DNA of 53,618 nt from Candidatus Woesearchaeota archaeon. Lineage in GTDB: Archaea; Nanobdellota; Nanobdellia; Woesearchaeales; BS150m-G63. A model generated the notes under the pieces. The model was not told the origin of the DNA. It did not search any database and worked only from the letters and a program-made list of their open reading frames with translations. A program made the translations under genes and the position numbers. Of the stretch, positions 44,556 to 53,399 are shown piece after piece (position 1 is the first letter of the stretch; each line of letters begins with the position of its first letter). Where the stretch lies: positions 1-53,618 of the forward strand of contig JAHWIG010000001.1 in assembly GCA_019322735.1 (NCBI GenBank). The letters are read 5' to 3'.

Positions 44556-44643
44556 TAAAACCCCTACAAGCTTTTACCGAAGCAAAAGCCTATAGGGGAA
44601 AAAGAGGTGATTATTAAACGGTAAGTAGAACTTCCACCCCCCG
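44556..44643 (-). ncRNA. Probable structured small RNA
   Basis: The minus strand has a TATA-like TTTAAATA at about 44667-44674, then G-rich DNA about 25 nt on. The inferred RNA of about 88 nt has helix GGGGUGG/UCACCUC (44640-44634 with 44610-44604) around hairpin AAGU-UCU-ACUU, then the terminal 17-bp hairpin at 44598-44561, then UUUUAU. Three G-U pairs in the hairpin become A-C mismatches on the plus strand, so the minus strand is the functional RNA. Family not recognised. Confidence 0.6.
44561..44598 (-). terminator. 17-bp UUCG-tetraloop hairpin followed by U-run
   Basis: On the minus strand CCCCTATAGGCTTTTGC pairs with GTAAAAGCTTGTAGGGG over 17 positions (14 Watson-Crick and 3 G-U) around a TTCG tetraloop closed by C-G, and is followed by TTTTAT. 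It acts either as the 3-prime end of the ncRNA here or as its main structure. It begins 8 bases past the stop of the S16 protease gene, read from the other strand. Confidence 0.7.
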
Positions 44644-44773
44644 TAACTATGTTAGAGTAGTACTCATATTTAAACCTTTCGTTTTTTAAGCATTCAAGAG
44701 TAGTAACAAATATTGAAGGATTTTCAGGATTTCTTAATTAAAGCTTATTAATCTCTAAAAAGCAATAAAGTGC

Positions 44774-45712
44774 ATGAAATATATTGCCCTAATAATCGTA
44801 TTATTGTTAACTTCCTGCACAAAAATCCCCCAAGAAATAAACTCACATCCGCAGGTATATTTCTGTCCAAGAGATAATTGCGCAATAATCTTAGAGGAAC
44901 TAATAAAAAACTCAAAAGACACCATACACTGCGCATTATATGATCTGGATTTAGATAATATTATAACATCATTAAAGAAAAAATCAAGTTACATAGATGT
45001 AAAAGTCATTTTAGAAGATACAACAATAGAAAAACACGATTTCATAAGATTTGATTATGACAAACAGCAGATGCACAATAAGTTCTGTATCTTTGATAAT
45101 AGAATAGTGTTGACTGGTTCATTTAACCCTACATTCAGAGGAAACACAAAGAATAATAATAATATCATAATAATACAGTCAAACTACATATCAAAAAACT
45201 ATGAAAAAGAATTCCAGGAAATATGGAACAAAAAAGAATCAAAAACGCCATACCCCCTAATCCATTTAAACAACAAAACAATAGAAACATTATTCTGCCC
45301 AGAAGATAACTGCAAAGAAAGAGTGATAGAAACAATCAATAACGCAAAAAGTTCTATTTACTTCATGTTATTCTATATGACAGATAGAGATATTGCAAAC
45401 ATAATAATAAAAAAACATCAGCAAGGAATCAAAATCAAAGGTATTCTAGAGAAAAGGAACAATAATAAATGGAGCCAGTTCAACTACTTAAACAACTCAA
45501 ATATAGACATAATTCTTGACAAAAACAATGCAAATCTCCACCACAAAGTATTCATAATAGACAACAAAACAGTAATAACTGGTTCTTATAATCCAACAAA
45601 GAATGGAAACTTACATAATGATGAAAATATATTAATCCTCCACAACAGAGAAATAGCTTCAAAATACCTTGAAGAATTTAATTATATCTATACTTACAAT
45701 GTAAGTATATAA
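44774..45712 (+). CDS. Lipoprotein with two phospholipase D-type catalytic motifs
   Basis: 312 residues. Signal with lipobox LLLTSC at residues 10-15. Two PLD modules: HNKFCIFDNRIVLTGSFNPT and HHKVFIIDNKTVITGSYNPT, each HxK...GSxNx, with a Cys pair before each (FCPRDNC, FCPEDNC). Nuc-like size. Likely a cell-surface nuclease or lipase. The upstream 221 bp hold the ncRNA and nothing coding that I can see. Confidence 0.88.
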   Translation: MKYIALIIVLLLTSCTKIPQEINSHPQVYFCPRDNCAIILEELIKNSKDTIHCALYDLDLDNIITSLKKKSSYIDVKVILEDTTIEKHDFIRFDYDKQQMHNKFCIFDNRIVLTGSFNPTFRGNTKNNNNIIIIQSNYISKNYEKEFQEIWNKKESKTPYPLIHLNNKTIETLFCPEDNCKERVIETINNAKSSIYFMLFYMTDRDIANIIIKKHQQGIKIKGILEKRNNNKWSQFNYLNNSNIDIILDKNNANLHHKVFIIDNKTVITGSYNPTKNGNLHNDENILILHNREIASKYLEEFNYIYTYNVSI

Positions 45713-45754
45713 AAATCAAAAAGCATATAAACCGGACATTTTTCTCCAACTACT

Positions 45755-47008
45755 ATGGTTTATGAAATTAAAGATATAACTCTTGCAGAACAGGGACAAA
45801 AGAATATAGAATTTGCAGAATCCCAGATGAGTGCTCTGCTAAAAATAAAAGAGCGCTTTGAAAAAGAACTTCCATTAAAAGGAATAAAGATAGGCATGGC
45901 CCTTCATGTCACCAAAGAGACTGCTGTATTGGTAAAAACCTTGATAGCAGGCGGAGCAGAAGTTTCTATCTGCTCTTGTAATCCACTTTCAACACAGGAT
46001 GATGTAGCTGCAGCATTAGCAAAACAAGGGATTGATGTATTTGCATACAAAGGAGAATCAACAGAAGATTATTATAAATTTCTAAAGGCTGTAGTAAAAT
46101 TCAAACCCCAAATAACAATAGATGATGGATGTGATTTAGTAACAGAGATACACAAGAACAAACCAGAACTGATAAAAGATATAATTGGCGGAGCAGAGGA
46201 AACTACAACAGGGATAATAAGATTAAAGGCCATGGAAAAAGACAAAGCATTGAAATATCCAATTATAGCTGTAAATGACAATAAGACAAAACACCTTCTA
46301 GATAATTTCTATGGAACTGGACAGAGCGCAATAGATGGAATAATACGGGGAACAAACATACTCTTTGCTGGAAAGAATGTTGTTGTATCTGGCTACGGAG
46401 ACTGCGGAAAAGGTGTTAGCCTAAGAGCTAAAGGCCTAGGATCTAATATCATTGTAACAGAAGTAAATCCATTTAGGGCACTTCAAGCAAAATTAGACGG
46501 CTTTCGTGTAATGCCAATGAAAGATGCTGCAAAGATTGGAGATATCTTCATAACAGTAACAGGAAACAAACACATCATAAAGACCGAACACATGAAAGTG
46601 ATGAAAAACAATGCAATTATTGCAAATGCGGGTCATTTTGATATAGAAATTGACTATAAAGGTCTTGAGGAAATGGCAAAAAATAAGAAAGAAATAAGGC
46701 CACTTGTCGAAGAATTTACCTTAAACAATGAAAATAAGATAATCATACTTGCACAGGGAAGATTAGTTAATTTAGCAATTGCAGAAGGCCATCCAAGTGA
46801 AGTCATGTCAACATCATTCTGTGGCCAAGCACTTGCATGTGAATACTTAGCAAAAAACAAAGGCAAATTAAAACCAAAAGTCATAAAATTACCAAAAGAG
46901 ATTGACAACACAATATCACAGCTTCAGTTAGAAGCTCTTAATGTAAAAATAGATTCTTTAAGTAAAGAACAGATAAAATATCTAGAAAGCTGGGAAGAAG
47001 GGACTTAA
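45755..47008 (+). CDS. ahcY: S-adenosylhomocysteinase
   Basis: 417 residues. NAD site VVVSGYGDCGKGVSLRAKG, then TEVNPFRALQAKLDGFRVMP and NAGHFDIEID. The substrate region has GIKIGMALHVTKETAVL and CSCNPLSTQDDVAAAL. It removes SAH made by methylases such as Pcm, TrmJ and TrmG10 in this window. CATATAAACC at 45724-45733 is the TATA box. Overlaps the convergent gene by 4 bp. Confidence 0.95.
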   Translation: MVYEIKDITLAEQGQKNIEFAESQMSALLKIKERFEKELPLKGIKIGMALHVTKETAVLVKTLIAGGAEVSICSCNPLSTQDDVAAALAKQGIDVFAYKGESTEDYYKFLKAVVKFKPQITIDDGCDLVTEIHKNKPELIKDIIGGAEETTTGIIRLKAMEKDKALKYPIIAVNDNKTKHLLDNFYGTGQSAIDGIIRGTNILFAGKNVVVSGYGDCGKGVSLRAKGLGSNIIVTEVNPFRALQAKLDGFRVMPMKDAAKIGDIFITVTGNKHIIKTEHMKVMKNNAIIANAGHFDIEIDYKGLEEMAKNKKEIRPLVEEFTLNNENKIIILAQGRLVNLAIAEGHPSEVMSTSFCGQALACEYLAKNKGKLKPKVIKLPKEIDNTISQLQLEALNVKIDSLSKEQIKYLESWEEGT

Positions 47009-47697
47009 TCTTTTTTTTCCTCTTGCTTCTCTTCAGTTTTTTCTTCTTTATCAATACCAAGCTCTTCCTTTACTTCTTCTTCAGAAGGGGTATCCACTTT
47101 ATCCTTGACATACTTCTTAACAAGATCCTTATATTCAATAAATTCCTTGCTCGCCTTAATATCCTTAAATGCCTTGCTCGGGATCTTCTGCAATAATCCA
47201 ACAGAAAAATCAATTAGTGTCCTTACATCATTAACGGTTGCCTGACTCTTAAGCTCTGCCACTTCCATATCATCTTCTAAATCTTCCGTCTTACTCTTTT
47301 TTAATAGATTCATGAATCGTAATTTTCCTAACAATCTATGCAATTTACCAACCCTATTTCTTTCTTCTTTCTCAATCTTTTCTATTTCCTCAATATCCTC
47401 TTCCAATTCATCTAAATCTTGTCCTTCCTTAACAGAAATCTCAATATTCTCTTGCTCTTCTTCTTCTGATTCTTCTGCAAGAGACCCTTTTGGTTTAAAT
47501 ACATCCAACAGTTTTGATATAAACCCCGGTTCTTCTTCAACAATAACAGATTCAGTATCTTTAAATTCCACATCCTTGAACTTTCTTTGCTTTCTACCAA
47601 AATTTAATACATCAGAAAGAGATATTGTTGGGCCTTCTTTCTTTCTTACCTTTCCTAGATAACTATCTAAGTTTCTGTTAAAATCTTTTTGGTCCAT
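47005..47697 (-). CDS. Acidic coiled-coil protein of unknown function
   Basis: 230 residues, no signal or membrane segment. Glu-rich middle (about 75-120) and C-terminal ends, with a more ordered helical part between (LLGKLRFMNLL, VNDVRTLIDFSVGLLQKIP). No family recognised. Promoter tract TATATATACC lies upstream on this strand. Confidence 0.65.
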   Translation of the reverse strand: MDQKDFNRNLDSYLGKVRKKEGPTISLSDVLNFGRKQRKFKDVEFKDTESVIVEEEPGFISKLLDVFKPKGSLAEESEEEEQENIEISVKEGQDLDELEEDIEEIEKIEKEERNRVGKLHRLLGKLRFMNLLKKSKTEDLEDDMEVAELKSQATVNDVRTLIDFSVGLLQKIPSKAFKDIKASKEFIEYKDLVKKYVKDKVDTPSEEEVKEELGIDKEEKTEEKQEEKKD

Positions 47698-48049
47698 CTT
47701 TACTTTTATGGTGATAAAGGTATATATATGTCTTTCGTTTTTTTCTTAATACCTATAAATACATCTTTTTCCATAAGAAATAAATGTTATCCAAAACCAA
47801 CCAAAAACTTCCTATAACGAACAACCACAGTGGTGCACCAAATATTTCATTTTCTCGACGAGAAAGTCTCAAAGAAATATCAAAAAAGTCTTATTTTTGT
47901 CTCAAAAGTTCCATAGGAAGTAAAGGGGTGTCCTCGATGAGTTTACAAAAGAAACAAGGGGGTGTCTCAAAATAGCCTCATTATAAAATATAATCTGTCT
48001 CAATGAGACAGAAAATTATTTAAATAAAACAATATTTATATTAACAACA
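47698..48049. promoter_or_regulatory. Regulatory region with phased GTCTCA sites and palindromes
   Basis: 352 bp without a convincing gene. Four GTCTCA sites start at 47867, 47900, 47964 and 47997, spaced 33, 64 and 33 bp, close to whole helical turns. Palindromes: TGGTGCACCA (47832-47841), TTTCTCG-A-CGAGAAA (47852-47866) and CTGTCTCA-A-TGAGACAG (47995-48011). ACTTCCTAT (47807-47815) and ATAGGAAGT (47914-47922) are inverted. TTTAAATA at 48019-48026 is the TATA box of the gene at 48050. A 63-codon ORF at 47784 looks accidental. Confidence 0.65.
47995..48011. promoter_or_regulatory. Operator-like palindrome upstream of the TATA box
   Basis: CTGTCTCA-A-TGAGACAG is a perfect 8-bp inverted repeat with a one-base centre, ending 7 bp before TTTAAATA. 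A protein bound here would touch the BRE/TATA region. The same GTCTCA core occurs three more times upstream. Likely the binding site of a dimeric regulator, possibly the downstream HTH protein itself. Confidence 0.6.
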
Positions 48050-48475
48050 ATGGGGGAAGATATTGACCAATTAAAACAAGGACTTAGAAACAGCTTTAGT
48101 AATATAAAAGAAGATATTACATCAAATACAACCAAGATTAAAGAACTTGTAGATCAAAATAAAGAATTAAAAGATACAATAAATGAACTAAAAAGAACAA
48201 TCAAAGATATTACAAACAATCAAAGCAAGGATCTTCTAAAGGAAGACATGCTAACAAAGATTAAACGAAACAGAAAAGAGATAGTAAAGGCAAAGATTCT
48301 AGAGCTTGTTCAGACAGAACGTTATTCTATACCGGAAATAAAAGATATAGTCGTAGACAGGGATAATTATTGCTCTAAAGCCACATTCTATAGATACATC
48401 TCAGATATAAAAAACATGATAGAAGAGATAAAGATTGGAGATAAACAAATAGCAGTACCAATTAAAATAAATTAG
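48050..48475 (+). CDS. Coiled-coil protein with C-terminal HTH-like domain
   Basis: 141 residues. N-terminal coiled coil (about 5-65: IKELVDQNKELKDTINELKR), a basic stretch, and a C-terminal region (YSIPEIKDIVVDRDNYCSKATFYRYISDIK) with the look of a winged-helix/HTH. The transcript is probably leaderless (TATA 24 nt before ATG). Given the palindromes in front of it, an autoregulated DNA-binding protein is likely. Its end overlaps the convergent giant gene by 4 bp. Confidence 0.7.
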   Translation: MGEDIDQLKQGLRNSFSNIKEDITSNTTKIKELVDQNKELKDTINELKRTIKDITNNQSKDLLKEDMLTKIKRNRKEIVKAKILELVQTERYSIPEIKDIVVDRDNYCSKATFYRYISDIKNMIEEIKIGDKQIAVPIKIN

Positions 48476-51400
48476 TATCTTCTTTTTCTTAAATTTATAA
48501 CTACTAAAGTGATTATGATAATAATAATAAATCCTATTCCAAACCATAATCCTTTACCTATTCCGGAAATTGCCTCCAAAAATAAAGATTCATCACAATC
48601 CTCAGGGCAATTGTCCTTATTCTCATCTTCTTCACAAACTTCATTACCGCAAACAGCTATTTCGGTTTCAGCTTCATCTGCTTCAGCCTCTGCTTCTTCT
48701 TCAACATCAGCTGTTGAAGAAATAGTAAAACTCCAACTATAACTACTAGTTGCCGTATTTCCTGCAGTATCCTTACACAGTGCATATACAGTATATTCCC
48801 CATCATTTAAAGAATCACTGAACTCATAACTATGACTGGTCTCAGTTCCACCAAATGCATAATCTAATGATCCATATACCTTGCTACTAAAATCAAACTT
48901 ACATGTTGCATCTTCATCTGAGGTTACACTTAAGCTTGGAGTATTATCATCAATAGTTCCAGTTGGTGATCCATCACTTGCAGTAGGTGCAATAGTATCT
49001 GTTGTTGTTGTTCCAGCACTACTTCCTTCTCCTTCTCCTTCTCCTTCTCCTTCTCCTTCTCCTTCTCCTTCTCCACCATCAGAAGTAGTTGTTAATTTAT
49101 AAGTAGAATAACCAAGAGTTGTTGGAATATTACATGTAACAGAACTACTTGTAGTAATACAATTCATATAACTAGTAACATCAGTACAATTATTTCCATT
49201 AATATCACAATGTTCAACAGTTGAACTATCTCCACCCGTATTCCAAGTTATCTGTGTAGAATCCGGAGTTAATTTAGACACAAGATTATTCCAAGTATCA
49301 CTCTCCATACCAACCAGATCATTTGTTGAGTCACAAACAATATCACTTAAATCAATATTTTGTGTACCCTTCACATCAACATCAACAAACTTCAAAGAAT
49401 ATCCAGAACTTGAACAATTTATTGTCAGATTCTGATGCATAGAAACACTTGTATTCATACTCTGGGCATAGCTTCCTACATCAAAAATGCCAAAATCAAC
49501 ACTAAATCCTGATGGGGCTGTAGCACCAAAATAAAAGTTCTCAACCTCTTTTGCTGTAGTAAAATTAGAACACTTACTATAAGCACAATTTGCACTTGGA
49601 TCACATGTAATATATTTATAATAATAAGTAGTTCCATTAGTTAATCCATTAATATCAACTCCGTGGAATGGCTTGTAATCATCATAACCACACCAAGTTT
49701 CACTACATTCTTCACCAACATCAACATATGAATTATTTAATTGCATACAATCACTATCATTATAATAAAATTCAACAGTTAAATTTGCGGGTTCATTAGT
49801 ATCTGCAATTATAAATGCCCCATCATAAAACTCATCTACAGTATGGAATGTTACAGATGGACTTGTCTTATCATTAACATCTACTTCAAAGTTAAATCCT
49901 GAACTTACACCAGAAGTCAAAGGATTATATTTACAATCAGAATCATCCTCATCAGTATCTCCATCCCCATCATTGTCTTTATTATCTGTACAATCATATT
50001 CAAATGGCTGATAACCGAACTGTTTAATGTATTTACAATCAGGATCTTGATCAGGGGTTAATCCATCACCATCCATATCTTTAAATCCAAAACAATCTTC
50101 CATCACAAAATCAATAGAACCAGGTGAATAATAATATGGTCCCGCTTCATCAGTTACATTAGTCTCATTATATCCATCACCAATAGTGGCAACAAGTATT
50201 CTAAGATTATCACTAGAAATCTCAAAATTGGATTTCTTTAATACTAAAATATTAAGGCCAGTAAATGTTGGGGTACATGTATCTCCTAGGAAAGACATAC
50301 CAGCAGGCCCACAATCAGTCATCTCACAAGCATCATCCACAGTAGATAATGTTACTCCCTGCATCAAAGTCCAATTGCCCTGAATACAACGATATGCAAA
50401 AGTCTGCGTTACATTATCAGTACTATTACTTGTAGCTTTCAAAAATAATTTATAATCATAACCAGTATAATTTGCACCACTACCAAAGGTTGCATTACAT
50501 CCACCGGATGAATTACCATCACTATCTAAATATCTTATGTATGTTCCATTTGCTGTTCCGCCAAACTTACTGCAAACAGCAGAGGCAGTTGCATTTGCTA
50601 AGGCAAATCCAATATCCATATTCTCTCCATAAGGATCATCATGTATACCCACATCTAAAATTTCAAGATGGTCATCCACATTATCATCGGCATCAATGCC
50701 CATAATAACTGGTGGTGACTCTAAATCCATACCACCCATCATATGTTGATCAAACAAGGGGTCACACCATTCTTGGCCCCCCATACTATCATGATAAAAG
50801 CAAAGTTGAGTATTATTAAGATGATTAGGTAAATCATCAACTCCGCGATGAGATTCATTATATGCAAGAGTCCCATTAATTATTATTGCCTCACAAGCAG
50901 ATTGATTAGTATTATCAAAATCCATACAAACCTCATGTATAATATTCTCTGGAATAAATAACCCACCCCCTCCTCCACCCATGGAACCACCACCCAGATC
51001 ACCCATACCAAATCCACACATAGGGTCATTACTACATTCAGAATCAGAACAATCTGCTAATCCATCTTCATCTTCATCTCCTGGTATAAAACATATCTCT
51101 GGGGAAGTTCCATTCTGTAAACATAAATACATGGGACTATCAGTAAAAGGATCAGTTACATAAGTTCCATTCCAATGGCAACCAGTACCATTACCTAAGA
51201 TACCACATTGAGGTTCATCCCAAGCAGCTAAACAATTCTTATTAGGGTCTTTTAAATCAGCAATAGCAGCTGGATCACACCAACCCCAATCAGTATTATA
51301 ACTATCATTTACCCAACTACAATTGGCAGCGCTAGTAGAGCACATGTTTTCTTCAAAACAATCAAAACAACTCCCTTCACAGTTTCCCCCTCCAAAAAAC

Positions 51401-53325
51401 ATCATTTCCATAGGAAAATCACACCATCCATAATCATTGAATGCATATTGATCTGCATGCCACTCACAATTTCCACTTGCAGCATTTGAACTGTCACATG
51501 CAGATTCTGCAGTAGAAACATCTGCCCAATCAGTTCCATCTGATTTAAATTCACAAGCCCAACAAGAATCATCACAATCCTCTGTTCCTTGACCAAAATT
51601 AAATTCACACCAGCAATCTTGATTACCAGATCCATCTATAGTCATACAATTCCAAGATCCGCCACCAAATACACAGCTATTAGAGTCTTCAAAACCACCA
51701 AAGTCAAAATCTCCACTTTTATCATCACCAAATCCCCCGCCACCATAAAAATCAGTACCACATTCATCATTTCCAGTTAAATTGAAAGCACAAGGTAAAA
51801 AATAATCTTGCTTTAAAGTATCGCACGTAGTTTTATTATCACCAGCATCTTCACAGGTACTAATATTTATTCCACCAATACTAATTTCATTATAATTTAA
51901 ATTACAACTAGAAACACCTTGTGAACAATAACTTCCATTAATTTCATTAGTACTATTCCAACTACATCCAGGCAATGCACCACAATCACAAGTATTCTTT
52001 AGTCTTATATCTGAGCATTCCATTGCGTCACTAGCTGCATCAGTACCTGCTGCAGAAGGATCATGCCCTTCACACCAACCAACTTGCTTATTTTCACAAA
52101 AACTTCCTGAACTGGATAAAGTATTCGTAGAATTACAATATAAACACCCAGTAATATTTCCACAAACATTAGGATTATTATCTGCAAACCAACACCTTAC
52201 ATCATCAGCATAATCAAACATTCCTTCTCCATACTCATACATCTCACAACCACCAGTTGAATTCCAAAAACCACCAGAACTGATACAAGAATCTGCATCA
52301 TTATATCCACTATAACCGGCATTACTGCAAGTATTAGTAGAATTATCCCAAAAACAGGATTGTCCCTGAGAAATTAAATCATTGCATTCATTACCATTAA
52401 TTGATTCCTGACATTGCTTCATAATACAACAACCATCAGAATCAGGACAAGAACTACCTGTATCCCACTGACATAATCCATCAATAAATGTAGAATCCTG
52501 ACAATAAGTGGCATTAGTTCCTGCTCTTGATCCACAATCAAGTTGAGTACAACAACCAATATTAGTAAGATCAGTTATTCCCCATGCCCATTCATAATTA
52601 TTTATATTTACATCACACCAATTATATTGATTCCCTATATTATTTGCCCAAGTACAATCTAAAGTTGAACTGGTACATGCACTATAATCTGCAGTATAGT
52701 CTTCACAATATGGTTGATTACAACATCCATCAGGATCGTAACACCAAGTATTATTCTCTGTAGGTAACCAAGTACAATTATTTGATTCACAAGAATCTTT
52801 ATCACCATCAAAATCCCAGCAAAGTTCTCCTTCTTCTCCCCCTACTGTAATATTACCAATCATATCTAAAGGATGCGTTTCACACCTATATTGACCAAAA
52901 GAATTATCATCATGAAACTGATCTAAAAAATAATGTGTAGCAGTAAACGCTATAATCTGTCCATTATCTGTCCAATTAATCTCAGAATTTCCTTCTAATG
53001 TTCCATTTATTGCAGAACCTTGAGCCAAAAGAACAGTAGTATTTGTCCCATTATTTGAAACAATTTGGAATGGGTGAGTTGTATTAACAGTATTATCAAT
53101 ATAATAACGAAGACCAATGATAAATGTAATTGAAGGGTCAAGATTACCTACATTTGCACCAAGTTCATTATAAGGATCATATTTAGCTGTAATATTATAA
53201 TTATCATCTCCGTCTGCAGCCAAAGTAAAATTGATAAACTCATCATGATCTGTAGCATAAACTTGAGAGTGAAAAATAGAAAAGATTAAACCAAATATTA
53301 ATAGTAATATTATTCCCCTTTTCAA
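48472..53325 (-). CDS. Giant Cys-rich surface protein with cupredoxin-like head
   Basis: 1617 residues. Signal peptide (1-24); a cupredoxin-like domain with candidate copper ligands His84 (TTHPFQIV), Cys148, His151 and Met155 (RCETHPLDM); about 700 residues of Cys/Trp-rich repeats (C-x-W, WC, CC units); calcium-loop-like stretches (DMDGDGLTPDQDPDC, DNDGDGDTDEDDSDC); Ig-like and fibronectin-like parts; a Gly-Glu linker; a CGNEVCEEDENKDNCPEDC unit; and a C-terminal membrane anchor (about 1590-1612) with a basic tail. Many N-x-S/T sites suggest glycosylation. Probably a long stalk protein on the cell surface. Confidence 0.85.
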   Translation of the reverse strand: MKRGIILLLIFGLIFSIFHSQVYATDHDEFINFTLAADGDDNYNITAKYDPYNELGANVGNLDPSITFIIGLRYYIDNTVNTTHPFQIVSNNGTNTTVLLAQGSAINGTLEGNSEINWTDNGQIIAFTATHYFLDQFHDDNSFGQYRCETHPLDMIGNITVGGEEGELCWDFDGDKDSCESNNCTWLPTENNTWCYDPDGCCNQPYCEDYTADYSACTSSTLDCTWANNIGNQYNWCDVNINNYEWAWGITDLTNIGCCTQLDCGSRAGTNATYCQDSTFIDGLCQWDTGSSCPDSDGCCIMKQCQESINGNECNDLISQGQSCFWDNSTNTCSNAGYSGYNDADSCISSGGFWNSTGGCEMYEYGEGMFDYADDVRCWFADNNPNVCGNITGCLYCNSTNTLSSSGSFCENKQVGWCEGHDPSAAGTDAASDAMECSDIRLKNTCDCGALPGCSWNSTNEINGSYCSQGVSSCNLNYNEISIGGINISTCEDAGDNKTTCDTLKQDYFLPCAFNLTGNDECGTDFYGGGGFGDDKSGDFDFGGFEDSNSCVFGGGSWNCMTIDGSGNQDCWCEFNFGQGTEDCDDSCWACEFKSDGTDWADVSTAESACDSSNAASGNCEWHADQYAFNDYGWCDFPMEMMFFGGGNCEGSCFDCFEENMCSTSAANCSWVNDSYNTDWGWCDPAAIADLKDPNKNCLAAWDEPQCGILGNGTGCHWNGTYVTDPFTDSPMYLCLQNGTSPEICFIPGDEDEDGLADCSDSECSNDPMCGFGMGDLGGGSMGGGGGGLFIPENIIHEVCMDFDNTNQSACEAIIINGTLAYNESHRGVDDLPNHLNNTQLCFYHDSMGGQEWCDPLFDQHMMGGMDLESPPVIMGIDADDNVDDHLEILDVGIHDDPYGENMDIGFALANATASAVCSKFGGTANGTYIRYLDSDGNSSGGCNATFGSGANYTGYDYKLFLKATSNSTDNVTQTFAYRCIQGNWTLMQGVTLSTVDDACEMTDCGPAGMSFLGDTCTPTFTGLNILVLKKSNFEISSDNLRILVATIGDGYNETNVTDEAGPYYYSPGSIDFVMEDCFGFKDMDGDGLTPDQDPDCKYIKQFGYQPFEYDCTDNKDNDGDGDTDEDDSDCKYNPLTSGVSSGFNFEVDVNDKTSPSVTFHTVDEFYDGAFIIADTNEPANLTVEFYYNDSDCMQLNNSYVDVGEECSETWCGYDDYKPFHGVDINGLTNGTTYYYKYITCDPSANCAYSKCSNFTTAKEVENFYFGATAPSGFSVDFGIFDVGSYAQSMNTSVSMHQNLTINCSSSGYSLKFVDVDVKGTQNIDLSDIVCDSTNDLVGMESDTWNNLVSKLTPDSTQITWNTGGDSSTVEHCDINGNNCTDVTSYMNCITTSSSVTCNIPTTLGYSTYKLTTTSDGGEGEGEGEGEGEGEGEGSSAGTTTTDTIAPTASDGSPTGTIDDNTPSLSVTSDEDATCKFDFSSKVYGSLDYAFGGTETSHSYEFSDSLNDGEYTVYALCKDTAGNTATSSYSWSFTISSTADVEEEAEAEADEAETEIAVCGNEVCEEDENKDNCPEDCDESLFLEAISGIGKGLWFGIGFIIIIIITLVVINLRKRRY
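49022..49075 (-). repeat. Hexanucleotide tandem repeat coding for Gly-Glu
   Basis: About eight and a half copies of CCTTCT on the plus strand (GGAGAA on the coding strand), giving a (Gly-Glu)n linker within the giant surface protein. As the unit is six bases, copy changes alter linker length without a frameshift. Confidence 0.9.
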
Positions 53326-53399
53326 AAAACACCACCAGATTTATTTAATAAAATATTTAAAAACAAACTATTATATAAATGTTATGTCAAAAAAATAAT

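Noticed and set aside
44604..44612. AATCACCTC on the minus strand considered as the 3-prime end of 16S rRNA.
   Set aside because: No other rRNA sequence is nearby; the match is short and lies in a helix of the candidate small RNA.
47784..47975. A 63-codon ORF in the long intergenic region.
   Set aside because: It runs through palindromes and repeated GTCTCA sites, is low in hydrophobic order and has no start signal; the DNA is better explained as regulatory.
47860..48011. Repeated GTCTCA units considered as a CRISPR array.
   Set aside because: The repeat is only 6-7 bases and spacings are not uniform repeats of 25 bases or more; no cas genes are near.
48881..49102. A plus-strand ORF rich in Ser-Pro.
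   Set aside because: It is the mirror of the Gly-Glu hexanucleotide repeat in the giant minus-strand gene.
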